Assembly (NCBI GenBank): GCA_904501625.1
Contig: CAJGBR010000041.1
Coordinates: 1-14,303 of the forward strand
Direction: 5' to 3'
DNA: 14,303 bases
Source: an uncultured Rikenellaceae bacterium
GTDB lineage: Bacteria > Bacteroidota > Bacteroidia > Bacteroidales > Rikenellaceae
Below, one piece after another: positions 7,379 through 14,303 of this stretch (positions within the stretch are counted from its first letter, which is position 1; each line of letters starts with the position of its first letter). The translations under genes and the position numbers were made by a program. The notes under the pieces are model-generated. The model was not told the DNA's origin. It ran no database searches and saw only the letters and a program-made list of their open reading frames with translations.

Positions 7379-7987
7379 ATGTGGGATAAAGTATTAGCAT
7401 TCGACCAACAAGCACTGCTTTCGCTGAATTGGCACGGCTCAGATTTTGCCGACTGGATGTTTTGGTTCATCTCTCAGAGATGGATTTGGCTCCCCTTGTA
7501 CATTCTCGTTATTTATATGATTTATCGAAGAGTGGGTGTCAAACAACTACTCGTATTCATCGGATTGTCAGTTTTGACAATCGTTTGCATTGATTTGGTG
7601 TGCAACTTCTTCAAAGAATTTGTACCAAAATTCAGACCTACGCATAATCCGGATATTCACAACCTTGTATATACAGCTTTCGGCTATCGTGGCGGTTATT
7701 ACGGAACTGTTTCGGCTCATAGTGCCATAGCATTTTTCATTGCATCATTTACGGCTCGAGTGATACACAAACCAATATTCTCGTGGATTTTATATATTTG
7801 GGCAACAGCCGTAGCATATAGCCGAATTTATCTGGGCGTGCATTTCCCGATGGACATCATCTTCGGATTTACTCTTGGAAGTATCTGCGGAATCGGAACA
7901 TTCAAATTATTCATATCCCAAAAATTCACAAATTGGGTAACACGTAGAAAAAAACAAGAAATTCAAGAGATTCACAACAAAATTTAA
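7379..7987 (+). CDS. PAP2-family membrane phosphatase
   Basis: A 202 aa protein with about five to six membrane helices and the three PAP2 active-site motifs. Motif 1 is K79-x6-R86-P87 (KEFVPKFRP). Motif 2 is S112-A-H114-S115, where H114 is the expected acid/base; the common form is P-S-G-H. Motif 3 is S148-R149-x5-H155-x3-D159 (SRIYLGVHFPMD), where H155 should be the nucleophile. The family removes phosphate from lipid phosphates at the membrane: phosphatidic acid, undecaprenyl diphosphate, or lipid A in the LpxE/LpxF branch. The convergent neighbours kdsD and lptB are LPS genes, which makes lipid A or lipid carrier plausible, but the substrate is not determined. The basic C-terminal tail (RRKKQEIQEIHNKI) is cytoplasmic if the topology is standard. 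Its stop codon overlaps the aroA stop, and its likely terminator lies inside aroA. Confidence 0.88.
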   Translation: MWDKVLAFDQQALLSLNWHGSDFADWMFWFISQRWIWLPLYILVIYMIYRRVGVKQLLVFIGLSVLTIVCIDLVCNFFKEFVPKFRPTHNPDIHNLVYTAFGYRGGYYGTVSAHSAIAFFIASFTARVIHKPIFSWILYIWATAVAYSRIYLGVHFPMDIIFGFTLGSICGIGTFKLFISQKFTNWVTRRKKQEIQEIHNKI

Positions 7988-9243
7988 GGTCGCACAACAG
8001 AAGAATAGTCACTCCAAAAATCAGGATAAGATTTTCTCACACACTCGCCATCGTTGATTATTATATGGCGAGTGTTTTTTATTGTTGCAACTGCAGCCGC
8101 CATTGCAATACGATGGTCCGAATATGTATCGACAATAATATCACCGCTTTCACTGCCTGCCTCAATTAACATTATATTCTCTCGCGAACAATCGACCTTT
8201 GCACCAAGTGTCTCCAACAATCGGGCAATTGACCGAACTCTGTCTGACTCTTTGTTAGCCAGACGTGATGTACCCTTCAATGTACTGATACCAACAGTCC
8301 GAGATGCCAACACTGCAACAACAGGAAACAAATCGGGACAATCGGTCAAGTCGCACTCGAATGCACTCAGGACTCCACTCTCAGGACTTCTTACACAACA
8401 ACAATCTCCCCTCCACTGGAGCGTAGCACCTGCCTGTAACAACACCTCAACAATAAATCGGTCAGCTTGAGGTGAATTCTGATTAAGATTTGAGACTGTG
8501 ATTTCACCACCGATTGCACCCATTGCAAGAAAAGGTGCTGCAGAACTCCAATCGCCCTCAATTTGATAATTGGTAGGATGATAACTCTGTCCTCCTCGAA
8601 TTATATAACCACTATATACCGACTCGACATCTATTCCGAATTCAGCCAGCAATCGAAGGGTAATCTCAACATAAGGTTTGCTGACAAGGTTCTCAACTAA
8701 TATTTTAGAATCGGAACTACACAGAGGCAAAGTCATCAGCAATGCTGAAATTATTTGTGACGAACGGCTACCATCAATTTTATAGACCCCAGGAATAATC
8801 GGCCCACAAATCGTCAATGGCAATCTGCCAAAATGTGAAACGACCTCACACCCCAACAATCTGAGCATCTCAATCAACTCGGACATATCTCTTCTCAGAA
8901 GAGACCCCTCTCCGGAAATAGTCGTCTGACCATCTCCGAGTGCAACCAACGTTCCGACCAATCTCGTCAGCAATGCTGATTCGCCCGTACAAATCTGGTT
9001 ACCAAAACATTTAAAACAAGTACTATCAACATATAGATCGGCACCCATAAAACTCAATTCACACCCCGCACCTCTCAACAGTTCGGTTACAGCACTACAA
9101 TCCCCACAAGGGGAGAACCCACCAAGTGTAGATTCTCCCCCTGCCAGAGCCGCAGCCAACAATGCCCGCTGAGCAAAACTTTTCGACCCTGGAGCAACAA
9201 CATCACCACTGACCGCCGACATCGGCAGCAGTAATCTATCCAT
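7984..9243 (-). CDS. aroA: 3-phosphoshikimate 1-carboxyvinyltransferase (EPSP synthase)
   Basis: A 419 aa enzyme, close to the ~427 aa of E. coli AroA. It joins PEP to shikimate-3-phosphate in the shikimate pathway to aromatic amino acids and chorismate. Key features are PGSKSFAQRAL (18-28; K21 and S22 bind substrate), GEGSLLRRDM (111-120; R118 matches the PEP-binding arginine), SRSSQ (159-163), the DCPDLFPV segment (291-298) with the catalytic aspartate, NKESDRV (330-336), DHRIAMAAA (377-385) and K404 in RKSYPDFW. The segment TGESALLTR (86-94) has A90 where most sensitive enzymes have the glycine equivalent to E. coli G96, and the usual R-P after the GE(G/P) motif is R-D. The start ATG overlaps the lptB stop by 1 nt (TAATG), so it is the last gene of the kdsD-lptB-aroA group. 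Confidence 0.93.
   Translation of the reverse strand: MDRLLLPMSAVSGDVVAPGSKSFAQRALLAAALAGGESTLGGFSPCGDCSAVTELLRGAGCELSFMGADLYVDSTCFKCFGNQICTGESALLTRLVGTLVALGDGQTTISGEGSLLRRDMSELIEMLRLLGCEVVSHFGRLPLTICGPIIPGVYKIDGSRSSQIISALLMTLPLCSSDSKILVENLVSKPYVEITLRLLAEFGIDVESVYSGYIIRGGQSYHPTNYQIEGDWSSAAPFLAMGAIGGEITVSNLNQNSPQADRFIVEVLLQAGATLQWRGDCCCVRSPESGVLSAFECDLTDCPDLFPVVAVLASRTVGISTLKGTSRLANKESDRVRSIARLLETLGAKVDCSRENIMLIEAGSESGDIIVDTYSDHRIAMAAAVATIKNTRHIIINDGECVRKSYPDFWSDYSSVVRP
8041..8080 (+). terminator. Intrinsic terminator for the PAP2 gene, inside the aroA coding sequence
   Basis: The arms ACACTCGCCAT (8041-8051) and ATGGCGAGTGT (8065-8075) are perfect complements with a 13-nt loop. On the plus strand the hairpin runs directly into six T (8075-8080). 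It begins 54 nt after the PAP2 stop and lies in the antisense strand of aroA codons for about residues 389-401. On the minus strand no T-run follows, so aroA transcription should pass. Confidence 0.75.
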
Positions 9244-9968
9244 TATTCACTGAGTTTAAAGTTCTTACCCAAATATACTTTTCTAACTTGCTCATCCTCA
9301 GAGAGTTCTTTAGCCGAACCCATTTTAAGTATTCGTCCGTCGAACAACAGATAAGAACGGTCGGTAATTCTCAAGGTCTCCTGAACATTGTGGTCGGTAA
9401 TAATCACCCCGATATTCTTATCTTTAAGCGTACTCACAATACTCTGAATATCCTCTACGGCAATCGGATCGACTCCTGCAAAAGGCTCGTCCAATAGGAT
9501 AAACTTCGGATTAATGGCTACCGCACGAGCAATCTCTGTTCTACGGCGTTCGCCACCTGACAACTGAATGCCATAACTTTTACGCACCTTCTGAAGACGG
9601 AACTCCTCGATTAATGTTTCAACACGTTCACGCTGATACTCCTTCGAGTAGTTGGTCATTTCCAATACTGAACGGATATTATCTTCGACAGTCAATTTTC
9701 TAAATACCGATGCCTCTTGAGCCAAATATCCAACTCCGAGTTGTGCACGTCGGTATACAGGCAACTTGGTCAATTCGGTATCATCCAAGAATATACGTCC
9801 CTCATTCGGTTTTATCAGCCCTACGACCATATAGAACGTCGTCGTCTTTCCTGCACCATTTGGTCCCAGCAATCCGACAATTTCGCCTTGTTCAACTTCT
9901 ATCGAAACGTGGTCTACAACAGTACGTGTTTTATAGACCTTAACCAAATCCTTTGTGTAGAGTTTCAT
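9243..9968 (-). CDS. lptB: LPS export system ATP-binding protein LptB
   Basis: A 241 aa ABC ATPase with no membrane segment, the standard LptB length. LptB is the cytoplasmic ATPase that drives extraction of lipopolysaccharide from the inner membrane with LptF/LptG and feeds it to the LptC-A-D bridge. Visible motifs are Walker A GPNGAGKTT (35-43), the Q-loop at Q84 within YLAQEASVFRKLTVEDNI (typical of LptB), the signature LSGGERRRTEIARA (136-149), Walker B FILLDEPFAGVDP (156-168) and the switch histidine H193 in TDHNVQETLRITDRSYLL, again characteristic of LptB. It follows kdsD by 16 nt and overlaps aroA by 1 nt, so it is the middle gene of a co-transcribed trio. Linkage to kdsD fits a role in LPS. 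LptA, LptC, LptF and LptG are not in this window. Confidence 0.94.
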   Translation of the reverse strand: MKLYTKDLVKVYKTRTVVDHVSIEVEQGEIVGLLGPNGAGKTTTFYMVVGLIKPNEGRIFLDDTELTKLPVYRRAQLGVGYLAQEASVFRKLTVEDNIRSVLEMTNYSKEYQRERVETLIEEFRLQKVRKSYGIQLSGGERRRTEIARAVAINPKFILLDEPFAGVDPIAVEDIQSIVSTLKDKNIGVIITDHNVQETLRITDRSYLLFDGRILKMGSAKELSEDEQVRKVYLGKNFKLSE

Positions 9969-9984
9969 AATTGTATCTTAATTT

Positions 9985-10953
9985 TTATACAACACCCTCT
10001 CTCAATATATCGTGAATGTGAATCATTCCACAATAACGTCCCTCTCTCATTACTGCCAATTGTGTAATCTTAAACTCTTCCATCATATTAAATGCCTTGA
10101 TTGCCAACTCTTCAGCCTCAATACACTTCGGGTTTGCACTCATAATATCACGAGCAATAACATTTTCAGAGTTTTGTTTTTTCTGTAACATTCTACGCAA
10201 ATCACCATCAGTAATGATTCCGACCATTTCGCCCTTATCATTTTCCACAGCCGTAGCACCCAACATCTTCGACGAAATCTCGATTATCACCGTATCAAGT
10301 GAAGCCTCTTCGTTTACTCTGGGTACCAAATCAGGAGAAATAATATCCTCGACTCTCGTATATAGTTTTTTACCCAAAGCACCACCTGGATGCACCTTTG
10401 CAAAATCATTCGGTGTAAAGCCGCGTAACTTGAGCAGACACATTGCCAGAGCATCTCCCATTACCAATTGTGCCGTTGTGCTCGAAGTCGGAGCCAAATT
10501 ATTTGGACAGGCCTCTTTTGATACATATGTATTAATAACAAGGTCTGCCGAGTGAGCCAGATATGAATCAAGATTTCCCACCATACCGATCAACAAATTT
10601 CCGAGATTTCTGATCAACGGAATCAGCACCTTTATTTCGGGAGTATTACCACTCTTCGATATGCAGATAACTTTATCATCTGGACGAATAATTCCAAGGT
10701 CACCGTGTATTGCATCTGCAGCGTGCATAAACACGGCAGGAGTTCCTGTTGAGTTCAGCGTAGCTACGATTTTACTCGCAATAATTGCACTCTTTCCTAT
10801 GCCTGTAATTATCACTCGACCCGACATATTAAATAGCTCAAAAACGGCTTTTTCGAACTGTTCGTCAACAAAATTAACAAGTTGTTCGACTGCTTCAACC
10901 TCGACCTTAATTATCTGACGAGCAAATTGTTGTATGTTATTTTCAGATTTCAC
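9985..10953 (-). CDS. kdsD: Arabinose-5-phosphate isomerase (KpsF/GutQ family)
   Basis: A 322 aa enzyme converting ribulose-5-phosphate to arabinose-5-phosphate, the first step of Kdo synthesis for LPS. The SIS domain spans about residues 30-170, with GIGKSAIIASKIVATLNSTG (51-70), HAADAIHGDLG (77-87), SKSGNTPE (99-106) and APTSSTTAQLVMGDALA (154-170), followed by HPGGALGKK (188-196). With a constant offset, K54, E106, E147 and H188 correspond to the conserved catalytic residues K59, E111, E152 and H193 of E. coli KdsD. Two CBS domains follow (about 205-260 and 270-322), ending IHIHDILREGV. The start is a GTG: no ATG, and no other start that I can see, lies upstream in frame before a TAA, and the next ATG would cut into the SIS domain. 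It is the first gene of the kdsD-lptB-aroA group and is divergent from recQ. Confidence 0.93.
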   Translation of the reverse strand: MKSENNIQQFARQIIKVEVEAVEQLVNFVDEQFEKAVFELFNMSGRVIITGIGKSAIIASKIVATLNSTGTPAVFMHAADAIHGDLGIIRPDDKVICISKSGNTPEIKVLIPLIRNLGNLLIGMVGNLDSYLAHSADLVINTYVSKEACPNNLAPTSSTTAQLVMGDALAMCLLKLRGFTPNDFAKVHPGGALGKKLYTRVEDIISPDLVPRVNEEASLDTVIIEISSKMLGATAVENDKGEMVGIITDGDLRRMLQKKQNSENVIARDIMSANPKCIEAEELAIKAFNMMEEFKITQLAVMREGRYCGMIHIHDILREGVV

Positions 10954-10969
10954 GACAAAAAAAGATTAA

Positions 10970-11000
10970 TTTTTTTTTTACAAAATTACTTTTATTTTTG
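10970..11000. promoter_or_regulatory. Possible divergent -7 elements between kdsD and recQ, next to a T10 tract
   Basis: The 162-bp gap between kdsD and recQ is very AT-rich. On the minus strand TAATTTTG (10981-10988) and on the plus strand TATTTTTG (10993-11000) each match TAnnTTTG, but neither has a convincing -33 element at the right distance. Such matches are common by chance in AT-rich DNA. A run of ten T (10970-10979) lies in the predicted kdsD leader. Confidence 0.3.
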
Positions 11001-11115
11001 AAAAAAAACGTATATTTATAAAAACATTCTTGCATTTATTGTGCTAAAAATTGTTGATTATGCAATCAGAATCACTTTAAATACGGGAAATTTTTGAATT
11101 GGAAATTTTATTGCG

Positions 11116-13308
11116 ATGCAGAAAATTACTGACGAGTTACTGTACGAAAAGTTAAGAGAACATTTCGGTTTTACAAAATTTAAGGGGAACCAAGAAGCCG
11201 TAATCAAAAACGTCCTTGCTGGTAACGATACTTTCGTTTTGATGCCTACAGGAGGTGGCAAATCGTTGTGTTATCAACTGCCAGCCCTAATGCTCGAAGG
11301 GTGTGCTATTGTAATATCCCCGTTGATTGCGTTGATGAAAAATCAGGTTGATGCGATGCGTGCTTTCAGTATGGAGGAGGGTGTTGCTCATTTTTTGAAT
11401 TCATCACTGAACAAAACGGCTATTGCCAAGGTTAAAGAAGATGTCCTCTCTGGACGCACCAAGTTGCTGTACTTTGCTCCGGAGTCGCTGACCAAAGAGG
11501 AAAACATATCGTTTCTGCATAAGATAAAAATTTCATTCTATGCCATAGACGAAGCTCACTGTATCTCAGAATGGGGACACGATTTCCGTCCCGAGTATCG
11601 ACGCATTCGCCCCATTATAAACGATATTGGAGTTGCTCCTCTCATAGCACTTACGGCTACGGCTACGCCAAAAGTACAGCAGGATATCCAGAAAAACCTG
11701 GGTATGAGTGACACTATGGTATTCAAATCGTCATTCAACAGGGCAAATCTCTTTTATGAAATCAGACCGAAGGTAGATGTTCCTCGCGAAATCATCAAAT
11801 ACATCAAAAACAACGAAGGGAAATCGGGTATAATATATTGTCTTAGTCGCAAAAAGGTTGAAGAACTTAGTGATCTCCTCAATGTCAATGGCATAAAATC
11901 GTTGCCCTACCACGCCGGTATGGACGCACAGACTCGTGCTGAGAACCAAGACAAGTTCCTGATGGAAGAGATTGACGTCATCGTAGCTACCATTGCCTTT
12001 GGTATGGGTATTGACAAACCTGACGTCAGATATGTAATCCACTACGATATACCAAAGAGCCTTGAGGGATACTACCAAGAGACAGGCCGTGCTGGTCGTG
12101 ACGGAGGCGAAGGCCACTGCATTGCGTTTTACAGTTACAAGGATATTCAGAAACTCGAAAAATTTATGCAGGGCAAACAGGTGGCTGAACAAGAAATCGG
12201 AAAGCTTCTACTGCAAGAGACTGTTTCCTATGCAGAATCGTCAGTTTGTCGACGCAAAACACTATTGCACTACTTTGGAGAGGAGTATACCGAAGACAAT
12301 TGCGGAGCTTGTGACAACTGTCTGCACCCGAAAAGCAGCGTAGAAGGCAAGGAATATATGGTAACTGTACTCGAAGCCCTGAAATCTATTGGTGACCGTT
12401 TCAAGGCCGACTACCTTATAAATATATTGTGTGGACATATGAATGCCATTATCAAATCGTACAAACACCATCTGATAGAGGCATTCGGTTCGGGTCTGGA
12501 TAAAGACGACAAGTTTTGGAGTGCAGTCATTCGCCAGGGGCAAATTCACGGACTTATTGATAAGAACATCGAAAACTATGGTCTGCTGTCTGTCAGCGAC
12601 GAGGGTCTGAAATATATCGAAAAACCATTCTCAATAAGAATTACCGAAGACCATAATTTCGACGATGTTGATGATGAAGATACACCAATACCGCCAATGG
12701 GTAAAGGTGGCAGTGCCGATGACGAGTTGTTCGGAATGCTCAAAGACCTGAGAAAAAAGGTTGCAAAACGAAACAATCTGCCACCATTCGTAATCTTCCA
12801 AGACCCGTCACTCGAAGATATGTCTATTCAATACCCCATTACGTTTGAGGAGTTACAGAACATTACGGGTGTCGGTGCAGGTAAAGCCAAGAAGTTCGGA
12901 GGAGAATTCCTCGAACTGATAAAGGCCTATGTCGAAGAAAAAGACATTATCAGACCTCAAGATATGGTAGTCAAGAGTGTCGTCAATCGCAGCGGAAACA
13001 AAGTATTCATCATCCAAAGCATCGACCGCCAGATGGACCTCGAAGATATTGCAGATGCACGTTCGCTGGCATTCGACGAATTGTTGTCCGAAATCGAAGT
13101 GATCGTAAACTCTGGAACACGTCTGAATCTCGACTATTATATCAATATGAATATCGATGAGGACAAGATTGACGACATCTACGAATACTTCAAGGAAGAT
13201 GCCGAAAGTGATTCAATCGACGAGGCCGTAAAGGAACTCGGACGTGAATACACCGAAGAGGAGATTCGTCTGGTTAGAATAAAATTCATCTGCGAACAAG
13301 GCAACTAA
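11116..13308 (+). CDS. recQ: ATP-dependent DNA helicase RecQ
   Basis: A 730 aa 3'-5' superfamily 2 helicase, the usual size of Bacteroidota RecQ and longer than E. coli's ~610 aa. The N-terminal RecA lobe carries MPTGGGKS (43-50; Walker A, K49), TATATPK and DEAH (145-148). The second lobe has GIIYCLSRKKVEEL from 228 and QETGRAGRDG (331-340). Four zinc-binding cysteines are present at C378, C396, C399 and C402. An RQC winged-helix region (about 410-510) is followed by an acidic linker (512-523) and an HRDC domain (about 535-612). A further region (about 620-730), typical of the Bacteroidota form, ends the protein. Its role is to unwind forks and recombination intermediates in DNA repair. It has no operon partner; a strong terminator follows 27 bp after the stop. 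Confidence 0.95.
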   Translation: MQKITDELLYEKLREHFGFTKFKGNQEAVIKNVLAGNDTFVLMPTGGGKSLCYQLPALMLEGCAIVISPLIALMKNQVDAMRAFSMEEGVAHFLNSSLNKTAIAKVKEDVLSGRTKLLYFAPESLTKEENISFLHKIKISFYAIDEAHCISEWGHDFRPEYRRIRPIINDIGVAPLIALTATATPKVQQDIQKNLGMSDTMVFKSSFNRANLFYEIRPKVDVPREIIKYIKNNEGKSGIIYCLSRKKVEELSDLLNVNGIKSLPYHAGMDAQTRAENQDKFLMEEIDVIVATIAFGMGIDKPDVRYVIHYDIPKSLEGYYQETGRAGRDGGEGHCIAFYSYKDIQKLEKFMQGKQVAEQEIGKLLLQETVSYAESSVCRRKTLLHYFGEEYTEDNCGACDNCLHPKSSVEGKEYMVTVLEALKSIGDRFKADYLINILCGHMNAIIKSYKHHLIEAFGSGLDKDDKFWSAVIRQGQIHGLIDKNIENYGLLSVSDEGLKYIEKPFSIRITEDHNFDDVDDEDTPIPPMGKGGSADDELFGMLKDLRKKVAKRNNLPPFVIFQDPSLEDMSIQYPITFEELQNITGVGAGKAKKFGGEFLELIKAYVEEKDIIRPQDMVVKSVVNRSGNKVFIIQSIDRQMDLEDIADARSLAFDELLSEIEVIVNSGTRLNLDYYINMNIDEDKIDDIYEYFKEDAESDSIDEAVKELGREYTEEEIRLVRIKFICEQGN

Positions 13309-13335
13309 ACATAAGTTAAGTATTTCAGTTTTTTG

Positions 13336-13367
13336 ACGTGAGTTCTTCGTGGACTCACGTTTTTTTT
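13336..13367 (+). terminator. Intrinsic terminator of recQ
   Basis: ACGTGAGT (13336-13343) pairs perfectly with ACTCACGT (13353-13360). One G-U and one C-G pair (13344-13345 with 13351-13352) extend the stem around a 5-nt TTCGT loop. An unbroken run of eight T (13360-13367) follows on the plus strand only. Confidence 0.9.
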
Positions 13368-13376
13368 GTAGCTTTG
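13346..13376 (+). promoter_or_regulatory. Probable lspA-rimO promoter overlapping the recQ terminator
   Basis: TAGCTTTG (13369-13376) matches the TAnnTTTG -7 element and begins 1 nt after the terminator T-run. A weak TTCG at 13346-13349 sits 19 bp upstream, inside the hairpin loop, where a -33 element is expected. Transcription would start near 13382, leaving a leader of only about 12 nt before the lspA ATG at 13395. Confidence 0.5.
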
Positions 13377-13394
13377 CGAATATTTTTGGTAGAT

Positions 13395-13997
13395 ATGTCA
13401 AAACGCAATTGTACAATATTAATAATGGTTTTGCTGCTCGTTGACCAAGCAGTCAAAATCTGGATTAAGACACACTTCACACTCGACGAAAGTGTAGATG
13501 TGTTCGGACAATGGTTCAGATTACGCTTCATCGAAAATCCCGGAGCCGCATACGGAATGGAACTCGGTGGCAAATATGGCAAATTGATTCTCAGTCTGTT
13601 CAGAATTTTTGCAGTCTCTCTAATCGGTTACTATATCTTCGGCAAATTGCTGAACCGAAATACAGCCAAAGGAATTGTTCTGGGATTCACCCTCATCTTC
13701 ACAGGTGCACTTGGAAATATCATAGATTGTGCATTCTACGGATTGATATTCTCAGAATCGACATTTCTTGAAGTGGCAAAAATCTTCCCCGAAGGAGGTG
13801 GCTACGGAACATTTCTGCACGGCAAAGTCGTGGATATGCTTTACTTTCCAATCATAAATAGCCATTATCCAGAATGGTTCCCTTTTGTCGGAGGCGAGAG
13901 ATTCATATTCTTCAGTCCCGTTTTTAACATCGCAGATGCATACATCTCGGTGGGAGTAATCTATCTGTTGTTATTCCAGCACAAACGTCTAAAATAA
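13395..13997 (+). CDS. lspA: Lipoprotein signal peptidase (signal peptidase II)
   Basis: A 200 aa inner-membrane aspartyl protease that cuts the signal peptide from prolipoproteins after diacylglyceryl modification. It has four membrane helices, the first holding VDQAVK (16-21). Also visible are IENPGAAYG (46-54), GALGNIIDC (104-112), HGKVVDMLYFPI (142-153) and FFSPVFNIADAYISVG (172-187). The catalytic pair should be D147 and D181. Segments between GNIID and VVD, and between VVD and FNIAD, are longer than in E. coli (total ~165 aa), as is common in Bacteroidota. I chose the ATG at 13395 over a GTG at 13338: the longer form would start inside the recQ terminator and upstream of the likely promoter, and adds 19 residues with no family match. 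It is followed 2 nt later by rimO. Confidence 0.93.
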   Translation: MSKRNCTILIMVLLLVDQAVKIWIKTHFTLDESVDVFGQWFRLRFIENPGAAYGMELGGKYGKLILSLFRIFAVSLIGYYIFGKLLNRNTAKGIVLGFTLIFTGALGNIIDCAFYGLIFSESTFLEVAKIFPEGGGYGTFLHGKVVDMLYFPIINSHYPEWFPFVGGERFIFFSPVFNIADAYISVGVIYLLLFQHKRLK

Positions 13998-13999
13998 TT

Positions 14000-14303
14000 A
14001 TGGACAATAAATTAATCAATATAGTAACATTAGGTTGTTCAAAAAACACTGTCGACTCAGAACACCTGATGGCCCAGTTGACTGCAGCTGGTTGGAGTGT
14101 CGTCTTTGACTCAAATAACCCCGATGCAAAGGTCGTAGTAATAAACACTTGTGGCTTTATTGCCGATGCCAAAGAGGAATCAGTTAATACAATCCTTGAT
14201 TTTGTCCGTGCAAAAGAGGCAGGCATTATTGACAAACTTTATGTTATGGGCTGTCTAAGCGAACGTTATAAAGAGGATTTAAAGGCAGAAGTGCCTGAAG
14301 TAG
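14000..14303 (+). CDS. rimO: Ribosomal protein S12 methylthiotransferase RimO (N-terminal part)
   Basis: A partial gene cut by the right edge; 101 codons are visible. RimO is a radical-SAM enzyme that adds a methylthio group to an aspartate of ribosomal protein S12. The visible part is the N-terminal UPF0004 domain, which binds an accessory [4Fe-4S] cluster. Its three cysteines are in place: C13 (VTLGCSKNTVDSE), C51 (INTCGFIADAKEES) and C85 (VMGCLSERYKEDL). SKNTVDSE and AKEES favour RimO over the tRNA enzyme MiaB. The radical-SAM CxxxCxxC motif and the TRAM domain would lie beyond the window. The ATG lies 2 nt after the lspA stop, so the two form an operon. Confidence 0.93.
   Translation, partial: MDNKLINIVTLGCSKNTVDSEHLMAQLTAAGWSVVFDSNNPDAKVVVINTCGFIADAKEESVNTILDFVRAKEAGIIDKLYVMGCLSERYKEDLKAEVPEV

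Noticed and set aside
13338..13394. A longer lspA reading frame starting at GTG 13338.
   Set aside because: It would begin inside the recQ terminator stem and upstream of the likely promoter, and the extra residues do not resemble an LspA N-terminus.
1..14303. A defence system, mobile element, prophage, CRISPR array or new gene cluster.
   Set aside because: Every substantial reading frame belongs to a known housekeeping or envelope family. There are no integrases, transposases, terminal repeats or direct-repeat arrays. RecQ alone is not evidence of a defence locus.

Overview
The window looks like chromosomal DNA from a member of the Bacteroidota, most likely Bacteroidales. This rests on three kinds of evidence. 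The first is gene content: a ferredoxin-dependent 2-oxoacid oxidoreductase, a short-type (~460 aa) decarboxylase, an HU-CCDC81-type protein, a PG_1098-like methyltransferase, a ~730 aa RecQ and an LspA with long insertions. The second is promoters of the TTTG / TAnnTTTG type. The third is the lack of clear Shine-Dalgarno sequences. The DNA is moderately AT-rich and almost fully coding. I see no mobile element, CRISPR array, tRNA, rRNA or prophage, and the species cannot be named from this alone.

Layout. (1) 2-962, plus: the end of the beta subunit and the whole gamma subunit of a 2-oxoacid:ferredoxin oxidoreductase, closed by a probably bidirectional terminator. (2) 1037-2425, minus: an arginine/ornithine-type PLP decarboxylase (polyamine synthesis). 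It is divergent from (3) 2676-4612, plus: an HU-CCDC81 membrane protein that overlaps by 1 nt with a GT4 glycosyltransferase. Both promoters of this divergent region are readable. (4) 7271-4615, minus: a ComEC-like channel and an overlapping PG_1098-family methyltransferase. (5) 7379-7987, plus: a PAP2 phosphatase. (6) 10953-7984, minus: an apparent operon kdsD-lptB-aroA (Kdo precursor isomerase, LPS export ATPase, EPSP synthase). (7) 11116-13308, plus: recQ with its own terminator. (8) 13395-14303, plus: lspA and the start of rimO, 2 nt apart.

Together these are mainly housekeeping and envelope genes: LPS synthesis and export (kdsD, lptB, possibly the glycosyltransferase and PAP2 enzyme), lipoprotein maturation (lspA), the shikimate pathway (aroA), anaerobic 2-oxoacid metabolism, polyamines, DNA uptake and repair, and ribosome modification (rimO).

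I did not find a new multi-gene system. The points most worth a second look are regulatory or compact-coding features: an intrinsic terminator for the PAP2 gene inside the aroA coding sequence, a perfect 11-bp inverted repeat against the comEC start codon, an lspA promoter packed against the recQ terminator, an HU-CCDC81 protein without a SPOR domain, and an AroA with alanine at the position that usually carries the glyphosate-sensitivity glycine.
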